DNA from: Achromobacter seleniivolatilans
GTDB lineage: Bacteria; Pseudomonadota; Gammaproteobacteria; Burkholderiales; Burkholderiaceae_B
Direction: 5' to 3'
Length of the DNA stretch: 64,000 nt
Assembly (NCBI RefSeq): GCF_030864005.1
Contig: NZ_CP132976.1
Location: 4,154,001-4,218,000 of the forward strand
Of this stretch, positions 52,622 through 61,297 are shown piece after piece (within the stretch, counting starts at the first letter, position 1; each line of letters opens with the position of its first letter). The notes under the pieces are model-generated. The model made no database searches and had not been told where the DNA came from. It saw only the letters and a program-made list of their open reading frames with translations. A program made the translations under genes and the position numbers.

Positions 52622-55094
52622 AAGCGCCTCGATCCGCCGCCGCGTCTTCACGTTGGGCGTGGTGTTGCTGGCGTGCGCGCTGATCGGCCTGGTGTTTTTT
52701 TTGCGCGGTTATGCGCAACGCGCGGCCGAGCAGGCATTTGACCGGCTGCTGGCGGCGTCGGCGCTGACGATCGCAGGGTCCGTGCAGATCGAAGATGACG
52801 GCGTGACCGTCGAGCCGCCCGTTTCGTCGCTGGCGATGCTGTCGGGCAGTGAGCGTGTGTTTTATGAGGCGCGCGCGTCCAATGGGCGGCTGATCACTGG
52901 TTACGCCGATCTGGCTCCCAACCTGCCGCTGGCGCAGGCAGCGACGCCGGTGTTCGCGTATGTGACCTATCACGACGAAGCGGTGCGCGTAGCGACTGTG
53001 GGGCGGCTTGTGTCCGCCAGCCAGCATGCGGGCTGGGTGACGGTGCGCGTGGCTGAAACGCTGGGCTCGCGTGAAGAACTGGCCAACGAAATTTTGGGGC
53101 GTGGCGTTCTGCCCTTGTTGATTGTGTCGCTGGTCGCCTTGGGTCTGCTGTGGTTCGGTGTGCAGCGTGCATTTGCGCCATTGGCCGTGCTGGAGCGCGA
53201 CCTGCGCACTCGCGCGCCCGAAGACCTGACGCCGCTGACCACGCCCGTGCCGCGGGAGGTGCACAGTCTGGTGCAGGCGTTGAACGCCTTCATGCAGCGC
53301 CTTTCCATCATCATGGATACCTTGAACACGCTGGTGGCCGACGCCACGCACCAGGTCCGCACACCGCTTGCCTCTTTGCGCGCGCAGGCCGAGGTGGCGC
53401 TTGAGGAAACCGATCCGGCGCGCCTGCGCGAACGCATCGGCCGCATACATCTGAATGCCACGCATGCCAGCCAGTTGATCAATCAGTTGCTGATGGACGC
53501 CACCATTACGCACCGCCTGGGCAAAGGGCCGCGGGAGCCGGTGGGGGTGGCGGAGACCATCAACGAAACGCGGCGCCGCATCGGCCCCGTGGAAGCTGGT
53601 CGGCTACGCATCGAGATCGCTCCGGAAGTCCGCCGCGCGCGTATTGCCGGTGACCGCGTGGCATTGCGTGAAATGCTGCGCAATCTGGTGGATAACGCGC
53701 TGCGCTACGCGCCGGATGGCACCGTGGATATACAAGCGACGCCGGTCGCGGGGTTTCGCGTGGCGCTGACAGTGTCTGATCGCGGGCCGGGGATTTCTGA
53801 CGATGAGAAAGAAGCCGTGCAGCAGCGCTTTACCCGAGGGCGGGCCGGTCAATCTCAGTCCGGGTCTGGCTTGGGGCTGGCTATCGTGCGATCTGTAGCA
53901 ATGGCCCATGGCGGGTCGTTGTGGCTGCACGACCGGCCGGGCGGCGGGCTGTCCGCACGCGTCATTCTGCCTCTGGCCCCGCAGCAAGCGGCTCGCCATC
54001 TTTCGGTGTGGCTGGGCGCGGCTTGCACGGCGCTGATGTTGTGGGCGGCGCCGCCCAATACCGCGCAGGCGGCGGATCTTGAAGAGATCGTCACGCACTA
54101 CCCCGCGCCGCAGCCCACATCGCGCACGCTGGTTATCGCGGGGCCCACCGATACGCCTGTCGTCGCGCCGCTGATCCAGGGCTTTCAGTCATTGCGGCCG
54201 GATGTCTCTGTAACCTACCGCGAGATCGGCAGCCGGGAGCTGTACGAAGCCACGATCGACGGGCGGCTGGCCAATGTGGACGTGCTGATGAGCTCGGCCT
54301 CGGATCTGCAAATCCGGCTGGCCAATGACGGCTACGCGCTGAGTTATGCGTCGCCTTACGCTCCCAAGCTGCCATCGTGGGCGGTATGGCGTAACGAGGT
54401 TTACGGCTTTACGTTCGAACCGGCGGTGATCGTCTACAACCCCAAGCGTTTTACGGAAGCCACTGTGCCCAGATCGCGTCAAGATCTGCTGCGCCTGCTG
54501 GAACGCGAACAGGCCAGTCTGCACGGCCGGGTCGGCACCTACGACATCGCAGCGAGCAGTGTCGGTTATCTGCTGGCAGAGCAAGACGAGTTGGTGTCCT
54601 CGAATTTCTGGGGGCTGGCCAACGCGATGGGGCAAGTGGGCGTGCGTCTGTCGCCAACCACCGCTCAGATCCTGGACGCCATTGAGAACGACGAGATGGA
54701 CCTGGGCTACAACATCCTGGGGTCTTATGCGCTGTCGCGCCAAGCTGCCGGCAGCAAAATCGGCGTGGTCTTTCCGCAGGACTATGTCCTGGTGCTGGCG
54801 CGTTCCGTGCTGATTTCACGGCGTGCGCCCAGCCCCGATCTGGCGCGGGCGCTGGTGGACTGGCTTTTGTCGCCTGCGGGCCAGCAAGTAGCATCCAGCC
54901 ATGCGGCGCTGGGTTCCATCATGGAAGACACGCCAGGGCGCTGGACGTCCGAAGCCGTGCTGGCGCGCTCGCGCGGCATCGTGCAGCCGGTGGTGCTGAG
55001 CCCTGCTTTGCTGGTCGGGTTGGATCAACGGCGTCATTCGCGCTTTGTACAAAACTGGGTCCGGCTGGTGACGGATACGCCCAAGCGGCCGTAG
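52608..55094 (+). CDS. Sensor histidine kinase fused to a periplasmic ABC-type binding-protein domain
   Basis: 828 residues in one frame with no stop between the halves. First membrane helix about 12-32, periplasmic TctE-like sensor about 35-160, second helix about 166-184. Then dimerisation domain with the phospho-acceptor His in DATHQVRTPLASL (about 248), N-box NLVDNALRYAPD (363), G1 DRGPGI and G2 GSGLGLAI. After the kinase end (about 456) comes a third hydrophobic stretch (about 465-482) ending in NTAQA/AD, like a signal peptide. A complete binding-protein domain follows (about 490-828). It shares many blocks with the next gene's product, for example WAVW..YG.T.EPAV, TYDI..S.VG and GYNILGSYA. 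ATG 52608 overlaps the regulator gene. Confidence 0.92.
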   Translation: MSIPESASIRRRVFTLGVVLLACALIGLVFFLRGYAQRAAEQAFDRLLAASALTIAGSVQIEDDGVTVEPPVSSLAMLSGSERVFYEARASNGRLITGYADLAPNLPLAQAATPVFAYVTYHDEAVRVATVGRLVSASQHAGWVTVRVAETLGSREELANEILGRGVLPLLIVSLVALGLLWFGVQRAFAPLAVLERDLRTRAPEDLTPLTTPVPREVHSLVQALNAFMQRLSIIMDTLNTLVADATHQVRTPLASLRAQAEVALEETDPARLRERIGRIHLNATHASQLINQLLMDATITHRLGKGPREPVGVAETINETRRRIGPVEAGRLRIEIAPEVRRARIAGDRVALREMLRNLVDNALRYAPDGTVDIQATPVAGFRVALTVSDRGPGISDDEKEAVQQRFTRGRAGQSQSGSGLGLAIVRSVAMAHGGSLWLHDRPGGGLSARVILPLAPQQAARHLSVWLGAACTALMLWAAPPNTAQAADLEEIVTHYPAPQPTSRTLVIAGPTDTPVVAPLIQGFQSLRPDVSVTYREIGSRELYEATIDGRLANVDVLMSSASDLQIRLANDGYALSYASPYAPKLPSWAVWRNEVYGFTFEPAVIVYNPKRFTEATVPRSRQDLLRLLEREQASLHGRVGTYDIAASSVGYLLAEQDELVSSNFWGLANAMGQVGVRLSPTTAQILDAIENDEMDLGYNILGSYALSRQAAGSKIGVVFPQDYVLVLARSVLISRRAPSPDLARALVDWLLSPAGQQVASSHAALGSIMEDTPGRWTSEAVLARSRGIVQPVVLSPALLVGLDQRRHSRFVQNWVRLVTDTPKRP

Positions 55095-55301
55095 TGCATT
55101 GCGGGCGGCAGCGCTGCTGCTGCGCCGCATCAAACCGCCGTGGTTTGCCACGGCCTGCCCGCACGGCGATCACATACGCCCGGGATTACCCCTAGCTGAC
55201 TAAGGTCTCCATGACAGGACGACGACAGACGCTGCCTCCTAAGATGGGCGCACGCTGGACCCAGATCCTGCTCACACAAATTCCAATCGGAGACAACACC
55301 C

Positions 55302-56399
55302 ATGCTTGCCAAGTCCCAACTGGCGGCCGCTTGCGCCGCTGCATTCGCCATCGCCACCGGTAGCGCCTTTGCTCAAGCCGTGCCCACGGGTTACCCGGCT
55401 GATTATCAGAAGATCCTGGACGGCGCCAAGAAAGAAGGCAAGGTCGTGATCTATTCGACCACCGACACCAAGGCCGCCGGCCCCATCATCAAGGGCTTCG
55501 AAGCGTTGTACCCGGGCATCAAGGTCGAATACAACGACATGAACAGCACCGAGCTGTACAACCGCTACATCAGCGAACAGGCGGCGGGCGGCAGCAGCGG
55601 CGACATCGTCTGGAGCTCGTCGATGGATTCGGCGCTGAAGCTGGCCACCGACTACGCGATGCAGTACAAGTCGCCCGAAGCCGGCAAGCTGCCGGCCTGG
55701 GCCGTGTGGAAGGATTCGGCCTACGGCACCACGTATGAGCCCGCCGTATTCATCTACAACAAGCGCCTGATTCCCGCCGCTGAAGTGCCCACCACGCACG
55801 GCGCGCTGGCCAAGCTGATCGCCAGCCAACCGGACAAGTTCAAGAACAAGGTCACGACCTACGACATCGAAAAGTCGGCCGTGGGCTTCATGCTGGCGGT
55901 GCAGGACAAGGCGAACGATCCCAAGTACTTCGATACGCTCAAGGACATCGCCAAAGGCGGCCTGATCGTGCAGTCGTCCACGGGCACCATGATGGAACGC
56001 GTGTCGTCTGGCGAAAACCTGATCGGCTACAACATCCTGGGTTCGTACGCTGAAACGCGCGCCAAGACCGACCCGTCGCTGGGCGTGGCGTACCCGACCG
56101 ACTACGCGCTGGTTCTGTCCCGCGTGGCGTTCATCAGCAAGAAGGCCAAGAACAAGAACGCCGCCAAGCTGTGGATGGACTACCTGCTCTCGCAGAAGGG
56201 CCAGACCATCATGGCGAATCAGGCTGACCTGGCATCGGTGCGCGACGACATCGAAGGCGACAACGATGTGGACGGCATGACCAAGAAGCTGGGCGCCTCG
56301 CTCAAGCCGATTCCGGTCAACGAAACGCTGCTGGACTACCTGGAGCAAAACAAGCGCTTGCAGTTCATCAAGGACTGGCGCGCTGCGGCAGGCAAGTAA
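55302..56399 (+). CDS. ABC transporter periplasmic binding protein (AfuA/FbpA-like family)
   Basis: Exported binding protein of 365 residues. The signal peptide MLAKSQLAAACAAAFAIATG ends at AFAQ/AVP. Core: GKVVIYSTTDTKAAGPIIKGF, DIVWSSSMDSALKLATDYA, LPAWAVWKDSAYGTTYEPAVFIYN, TYDIEKSAVGFMLAVQD and GYNILGSYAETR. The group is often labelled ferric-iron binding, but AfuA-type members bind sugar phosphates, and the TctD/TctE-type partner recalls the phosphoglycerate (Pgt) system. I infer an organophosphate or organic-acid ligand without proof. Follows the kinase gene by 207 bases and has its own ribosome site GGAGACAACACCC. Confidence 0.92.
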   Translation: MLAKSQLAAACAAAFAIATGSAFAQAVPTGYPADYQKILDGAKKEGKVVIYSTTDTKAAGPIIKGFEALYPGIKVEYNDMNSTELYNRYISEQAAGGSSGDIVWSSSMDSALKLATDYAMQYKSPEAGKLPAWAVWKDSAYGTTYEPAVFIYNKRLIPAAEVPTTHGALAKLIASQPDKFKNKVTTYDIEKSAVGFMLAVQDKANDPKYFDTLKDIAKGGLIVQSSTGTMMERVSSGENLIGYNILGSYAETRAKTDPSLGVAYPTDYALVLSRVAFISKKAKNKNAAKLWMDYLLSQKGQTIMANQADLASVRDDIEGDNDVDGMTKKLGASLKPIPVNETLLDYLEQNKRLQFIKDWRAAAGK

Positions 56400-56406
56400 T
56401 GCCGCG

Positions 56407-56471
56407 CAGGTGCAGAGCAATGGGTTTGCTCTGCACCTGGCACACGCGTTGCGGGCGGCCATCGCCGCCCG
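56407..56471 (+). promoter_or_regulatory. Intercistronic hairpins between binding-protein and permease genes
   Basis: CAGGTGCAGAGCAA (56407-56420) and TTGCTCTGCACCTG (56426-56439) give a perfect 14-bp stem with a TGGGT loop, starting 8 bases past the stop. A second stem pairs CGGGCGGC (56452-56459) with GCCGCCCG (56464-56471). No T-run. Probably attenuates the permease/ATPase message relative to binding protein. Confidence 0.65.
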
Positions 56472-56546
56472 TCGACCGCCCCCGGGGCGGATACGTCCTA
56501 CCCGGCGGCGCGACCGTCGCGTCATTTGAGACAACAGGATTTCCCC

Positions 56547-58316
56547 ATGCAGTCATTGCGCAGAAAATGGCAGTCCCTGCCGCGCGGCGTGGTGGTGTTG
56601 ATCACGGCACTGGCCATCTATGTGCCGCTGTCGTTCATCATCATTCAGAGCTTTCTCTCGGCGCCCTTCTTTTCCCCGTCCAAGGTCTTCAGCCTGGATG
56701 CATTCCGCTTCATTTTTGCGGACCCCGATTTTTATAAGGCGCTGAAAAGCGGCTTCATTCTTGCCTTTGGCCTGGCCATCATTGCCATTCCATTAGGCGG
56801 CATGCTGGCATTCCTGATGATCCGCACGGACCTGCCCGGCCGCCGCTGGATCGAGCCGATGATCCTGGTGCCGGTGTTCGTGTCGCCTATGGTGCTGGGC
56901 TTTGGCTACGTGGTGGCTGCCGGTCCCGTCGGCTTTTTTTCGATCTGGGCGCAGAACATCCTGGGTTTTGTGCCCTGGAACGTTTATTCGCTGACCAGCA
57001 TCGTCATCATCGCCGGCCTGACGCACGTGCCGCACGCCTATCTGTACATCTCGTCGGCGCTGCGCAGCATGGGTTCGGACGTTGAAGAAGCCGCCCGCGT
57101 CACCGGCGCGTCGCCGTTGCGCGTGATGGTGTCGGTCAGCCTGCCGATGGTTCGTCCGGCCATGCTGTACGCCACCGTGCTGCTGTTCTTCCTGGGACTG
57201 GAAGTGTTCGGTCTGGTGCTGGTGCTGGGTGATCCGGAAGGCAACCTCGTGCTGGCGACTTACTTGTACAAGTTGACCAACAAGCTGGGTATCCCGTCGT
57301 ATCACCTGATGGCCGCGGTTGCGGTGGTGTTGATCTGCATGACGATTCCGCTGGTCATGCTGCAGCGCCGCCTGATGCGCACCGCCAACCGCTTTGTGAC
57401 CGTGAAGGGCAAGGCATCGCGCGCCCGTCCGCTGCCGCTGGGCAAGTGGCGCTGGGTGGCGGGCGCCGTGGTGGCGTTCTGGCTGCTGGTCACCATCGTC
57501 GTGCCGCTGCTGGGTGTGTTGCTGCGCGCGTTCGTGTCCAACTGGGGCATGGGCGTGTCGCTCTTCGACGTGTTGTCGCTAGATGCCTTCCGCACCGTGT
57601 TCGCTCAACCGAACCTGATGCGCGCCATTGTGAACTCGGTGGCGATCGGCGTGTTTGGCGGTGCGCTGGCGGTGATGTGCTACATGTTCGTGGGCTTGGC
57701 CATGCACCGCAAGCCGGACAACGTCACGCGCTTCATGGACTACAGCGTGCTGGTTCCCCGCGCCGTGCCGGGCCTGCTGGCAGGCTTGGCATTCTTGTGG
57801 GTGTTCCTGTTCGTGCCGATGTGGCTGGACAACTCACTGGAAGATGGCTGGCTGTCTGCACTGCCTTTTGCCGAATGGCTGCGGGAAAACTTCATTGAAT
57901 GGCTGCGCGCCATGCGCAGCACCATCTTCAGCGTGTGGCTGGCCTACACGGTTGTGTGGATGGCCTATGGCCTGCGCCTGATCTCGTCGACGTTGCTGCA
58001 AGTGGGGCCGGAACTGGAAGAGGCTGCCCGCAGCGCTGGCGCGCGCCGCGGTCAGGTCACCCGCCACGTCACCGTGCCGCTGGCCAAGTACGGCCTGATT
58101 GGTTCGTGGCTGCTGATGTTCCTGATTTTCGAGCGCGAATACTCCACCGGCGTCTACTTGTTGTCGCCCGGCACGGAAACCATCGGTTCCATGCTGGTGT
58201 CGTTGTGGGCCTCGGGCGCCATCGACATCGTGGCTGCGCTTTCCTTCATCAATATCGTTCTGGTCGTGATCGGCCTGGGCATCGCCCTGCGATTCGGAGT
58301 CAAACTTCATGATTGA
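56547..58316 (+). CDS. ABC transporter permease with two fused membrane domains (FbpB/AfuB type)
   Basis: Inner-membrane protein of 589 residues with about twelve helices in two halves, each with an ATPase-docking loop: EEAARVTGASPLRVMVSVSL at about 180-200 and EEAARSAGARRGQVTRHVTV at about 490-510. Single-chain double permeases of this kind serve ferric and sugar-phosphate importers. Start ATG 56547. The ATPase gene starts 8 bases before its stop. Confidence 0.94.
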   Translation: MQSLRRKWQSLPRGVVVLITALAIYVPLSFIIIQSFLSAPFFSPSKVFSLDAFRFIFADPDFYKALKSGFILAFGLAIIAIPLGGMLAFLMIRTDLPGRRWIEPMILVPVFVSPMVLGFGYVVAAGPVGFFSIWAQNILGFVPWNVYSLTSIVIIAGLTHVPHAYLYISSALRSMGSDVEEAARVTGASPLRVMVSVSLPMVRPAMLYATVLLFFLGLEVFGLVLVLGDPEGNLVLATYLYKLTNKLGIPSYHLMAAVAVVLICMTIPLVMLQRRLMRTANRFVTVKGKASRARPLPLGKWRWVAGAVVAFWLLVTIVVPLLGVLLRAFVSNWGMGVSLFDVLSLDAFRTVFAQPNLMRAIVNSVAIGVFGGALAVMCYMFVGLAMHRKPDNVTRFMDYSVLVPRAVPGLLAGLAFLWVFLFVPMWLDNSLEDGWLSALPFAEWLRENFIEWLRAMRSTIFSVWLAYTVVWMAYGLRLISSTLLQVGPELEEAARSAGARRGQVTRHVTVPLAKYGLIGSWLLMFLIFEREYSTGVYLLSPGTETIGSMLVSLWASGAIDIVAALSFINIVLVVIGLGIALRFGVKLHD

Positions 58317-59397
58317 GCTTTCTGTAGAAGACCTGCACCTGGACTACGGCGACAACCCGGTGCTCAAGGGCGTGTCGATGCAACTGCGCCAGGGCGAAGT
58401 GGTATCGCTGCTGGGCCCGTCAGGCAGTGGCAAGACGACATTGCTGCGTGCCGTGGCTGGCCTGGAAGGCCCCAAGCGCGGCCGCATCACGATTGGCGAG
58501 CGTATTGTTTACGATGGCGGCGCCAGAAAAGAGATTCCGGCCGAAGAGCGCAATCTGGGCCTGGTGTTCCAGTCATATGCGCTGTGGCCGCACAAGACCG
58601 TTTACGAAAACGTGGCCTACCCGCTCAAGCTGCGCAAGGTGCCGTCCGCCGAAGTGCGTGAGCGCGTGCAGGCCGTGCTGGACCAATTGGGCCTGGGCAA
58701 ACTGGGCCATCGCCATCCGCACGCGTTGTCCGGCGGCCAGCAGCAGCGCGTGGCCATCGGCCGGGCGCTGGTGTATAGCCCGCCTGTCATCTTGCTGGAC
58801 GAACCCCTGTCCAACCTGGACGCCAAGCTGCGCGAAGAGGCCCGCGCCTTTTTGCGCGAACTGATCATCCGCCTGGGGCTGTCGGCCCTGATGGTGACCC
58901 ATGATCAGAGCGAAGCCATGGCGATTTCCGATCGCATCCTGCTGCTGAACAACGGCAAGATCGAACAACAGGGTACGCCGCAGGAAATGTACGGATCGCC
59001 GTCCACGCTGTTCACGGCGGAATTCATGGGCAGCAACAACCGCCTGGACGGCAAGGTGACTGAAGTCCGTGACGGCAAGGCCCGCATCGAAGGCCGCGGC
59101 TGGGCGCTATGGGGCAAGGCCGGCGAAGGCGTGACCCAGGGCCAGGACGCCACCGCCGTGATCCGTGTCGAACAGGTGCGCCTTGCGGACGACCCCGACG
59201 GCAACCATCTGGACATGCCGCTTCTGACCAGCATGTATCTGGGCGACCGCTGGGAATACCTGTTCCGCACCCCGGACGCGGACCCCGCCAATACGCTGGC
59301 TCTGCGCGCCTATGGCCCGGAAGGCCGTGAAGCCGGACCGTGCCGCCTGGCATTGCCGGCCAGCAAAGTCTGGGTCTTCCCGCGCAAACCGGCCTGA
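58309..59397 (+). CDS. ABC transporter ATP-binding protein (FbpC/AfuC type)
   Basis: Cytoplasmic ATPase of 362 residues. Walker A GPSGSGKTTLLRAV, Q-loop VFQSYALWPH, signature LSGGQQQRVAIGRAL, Walker B ILLDEPLSNLDAKLRE, H-loop VTHDQSEAM. A C-terminal TOBE regulatory domain (about 280-355) contains AVIRVEQVRLADDP. Last gene of the binding protein-permease-ATPase series. Confidence 0.95.
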   Translation: MIELSVEDLHLDYGDNPVLKGVSMQLRQGEVVSLLGPSGSGKTTLLRAVAGLEGPKRGRITIGERIVYDGGARKEIPAEERNLGLVFQSYALWPHKTVYENVAYPLKLRKVPSAEVRERVQAVLDQLGLGKLGHRHPHALSGGQQQRVAIGRALVYSPPVILLDEPLSNLDAKLREEARAFLRELIIRLGLSALMVTHDQSEAMAISDRILLLNNGKIEQQGTPQEMYGSPSTLFTAEFMGSNNRLDGKVTEVRDGKARIEGRGWALWGKAGEGVTQGQDATAVIRVEQVRLADDPDGNHLDMPLLTSMYLGDRWEYLFRTPDADPANTLALRAYGPEGREAGPCRLALPASKVWVFPRKPA

Positions 59398-59401
59398 CCC
59401 T

Positions 59402-59423
59402 GCGCCGGGGCCAGCCCCGGCGC
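59402..59423 (+). terminator. Possible terminator after the ABC ATPase gene
   Basis: GCGCCGGGGC (59402-59411) and GCCCCGGCGC (59414-59423) form a tight 10-bp stem starting 5 bases past the stop. There is no T-run, so factor-independent activity is doubtful. Confidence 0.45.
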
Positions 59424-59532
59424 GGTGACCACCAGCCATGATCCCGCCCTTGCCCCAGCAAGCCGTCCAATAGCTGTTACAAGCCGTTGGAAGGCATGCC
59501 CGGGCGGCGTGGACTCGTCTTACAATGCGACG

Positions 59533-60432
59533 GTGCAAAGCCTTGCAGAATCTCCCTCGACGCTGAGCCGTTACCTGCGGTGGCTGGGCGCTCCCGCCCA
59601 GCACTACCTGCGCATCGGCATCGCAATATCGCTGCTGCTTCACGCCGGCGCCCTGGCGTGGCGTTTTGGCGCGCCTGCGTTGATGCGTCCGCCCGTGACC
59701 AGCCTTGAAGTGGTGCTGCTGAATGCGCGCAGCGAGACCCCGCCAGAAGCGCCCCGCGCGCAGGCCCAGAATCAAATGACAGGCGGCGGCAACGCCGAGC
59801 GCGGCATGACCACCACGCCGCTGCCGCAAACGGGCGCAGCCGCCGAGACCATCGTGCTGGAAGCCATGCGGCGCCGTCAGGTGCAGCTAGAAGCCGAACA
59901 GACCCGCTTGATGACCCAGTTGCGCTCGGCCGACAAAGCCGGTGCCGAGCGCCAGGCCGTCAACCCCTGGCCGGATGGCGTCGAACCCGGACAAGACGCT
60001 GAAGATCAGGCCAGCCTTATTCAGAATGCGCAGGTCGCCGCCCTGGCCGCCCGCGTGCAGCAGTACAGCGCCGAACCCCGCAAACAGTTCGTGGCGCCGT
60101 CCGCCGACGCTTCCCGCTATGCGGCTTATCTGGACGCCTGGCGCACCCGGATCGAGGCCGTCGGTACCCAGCACTATCCCGATGAAGCGCGCGGGCGCAT
60201 CTATGGAACGCTGCGCATCACCGTGTCGGTACGCGCAGACGGCAGCATCGCCAATGTTGAAATCGATCAGCCCTCGCCGCACGCTGTGCTGAACCAGGCG
60301 GCCCGCCGCATCGTCCAGCTGTCCGCCCCCTTCCCCCCATTCCCTCCCGATATCGCCCGCGATACGGATGTGCTGGTCATTACCCGCACCTGGCATTTCG
60401 TCAACGACACCCTGGAAACACAAGCCCCATGA
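59533..60432 (+). CDS. TonB-family protein (energy transducer-like)
   Basis: Inner-membrane-anchored periplasmic protein of 299 residues. No ATG fits; the GTG at 59533 opens VQSLAESPSTLSRYLRWLG and is preferred. The TACAAT at 59521-59526 so close upstream could mean a leaderless message or a later start. One membrane segment is at about 29-47 (GIAISLLLHAGALAW). The middle is Gln/Ala/Arg-rich and probably coiled. The C-terminal TonB domain (about 200-290) has HYPDEARGRIYGTLRITVSV. It may energise outer-membrane uptake or serve envelope structure; no ExbB/ExbD nearby. Its stop overlaps aroE. Confidence 0.85.
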   Translation: MQSLAESPSTLSRYLRWLGAPAQHYLRIGIAISLLLHAGALAWRFGAPALMRPPVTSLEVVLLNARSETPPEAPRAQAQNQMTGGGNAERGMTTTPLPQTGAAAETIVLEAMRRRQVQLEAEQTRLMTQLRSADKAGAERQAVNPWPDGVEPGQDAEDQASLIQNAQVAALAARVQQYSAEPRKQFVAPSADASRYAAYLDAWRTRIEAVGTQHYPDEARGRIYGTLRITVSVRADGSIANVEIDQPSPHAVLNQAARRIVQLSAPFPPFPPDIARDTDVLVITRTWHFVNDTLETQAP

Positions 60433-61292
60433 CCGAGGCGTCCCCTCTTGCCCTTTACGCCGTCATCGGCAATCCCATTGCGCACAGCCGCTCGCCTCAG
60501 ATCCACACCCTGTTTTCCCAACAAACCGGCAAACCGCTGCGCTACGAGCGTCTGCTGGCGCCGGTGGATGGCTTTGCCGGTGCGGTAGAGGCGTTTGTGG
60601 CCGAGGGCGGGCTGGGCCTGAATGTCACGGTGCCGTTCAAACTGGACGCCTATGCGCTGGCATCTGGCCGCCTGTCCAACCGGGCCCGGCTGGCGGGCGC
60701 GGTGAACACGCTGTCGTGGCGTGACGGTGCGTGGCATGGCTGCAATACCGATGGCGTGGGCCTGGTGTCTGATCTGCAACGCCTGGGCGTGCGCCTGGCC
60801 GATGCGTCCGTGCTGCTGGTGGGCGCGGGCGGTGCTGCCCGGGGCGTGCTGCAACCCCTGGCGGAAGCCGGCTGCTCGCGCATCCATATCGTCAACCGCA
60901 CGGCAGCAAAGGCAATCGAGCTGGCTGCTGCGTGGCGCGACGGCGGCGTGTCGCCGCAGACCCAGGTTACGGCAGGTGGTCTGACAGACGCCGCCACGCC
61001 GGGCGGCTGGTCCCTGGTCATCAATGCCACGGCCAGCGGTCTGCAAGATGCCGCCCCAGATCTGCCCGCTGGCCTGTATGCAGCAGGCGCCGTGGCGTAC
61101 GACATGATGTACGGCGCCCAACCCACCGCGTTCATGAAACAGGCCGAGGCCGATGGCGCCGCACTGACGGCGGACGGCCTGGGTATGCTGGTCGGCCAGG
61201 CAGCCGAAAGTTTCTTCATCTGGCATGGCGTGCGGCCCGACCCGGCGCCGGTGCTGGCAGCGCTGCGCGAGGCGCTTGTGGCCGGGACCTGA
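60429..61292 (+). CDS. aroE: Shikimate dehydrogenase
   Basis: NADP-dependent reduction of 3-dehydroshikimate, 287 residues. Substrate motif IGNPIAHSRSPQIH; catalytic Lys in LNVTVPFKLDAY; NTDGVGLVSDL; cofactor loop LLVGAGGAARGVLQPL. Starts inside the stop codon of the TonB-family gene (ATGA) and is followed 5 bases later by mtgA, so one operon. Confidence 0.97.
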   Translation: MTEASPLALYAVIGNPIAHSRSPQIHTLFSQQTGKPLRYERLLAPVDGFAGAVEAFVAEGGLGLNVTVPFKLDAYALASGRLSNRARLAGAVNTLSWRDGAWHGCNTDGVGLVSDLQRLGVRLADASVLLVGAGGAARGVLQPLAEAGCSRIHIVNRTAAKAIELAAAWRDGGVSPQTQVTAGGLTDAATPGGWSLVINATASGLQDAAPDLPAGLYAAGAVAYDMMYGAQPTAFMKQAEADGAALTADGLGMLVGQAAESFFIWHGVRPDPAPVLAALREALVAGT

Positions 61293-61297
61293 CCCGC

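Noticed and set aside
53940..54100. Two separate genes (kinase and binding protein) with a start near the internal hydrophobic segment
   Set aside because: No stop codon separates the halves, and I see no ribosome site with a good ATG at the start of the signal-like segment; kept as one gene, with cleavage proposed as a possibility.
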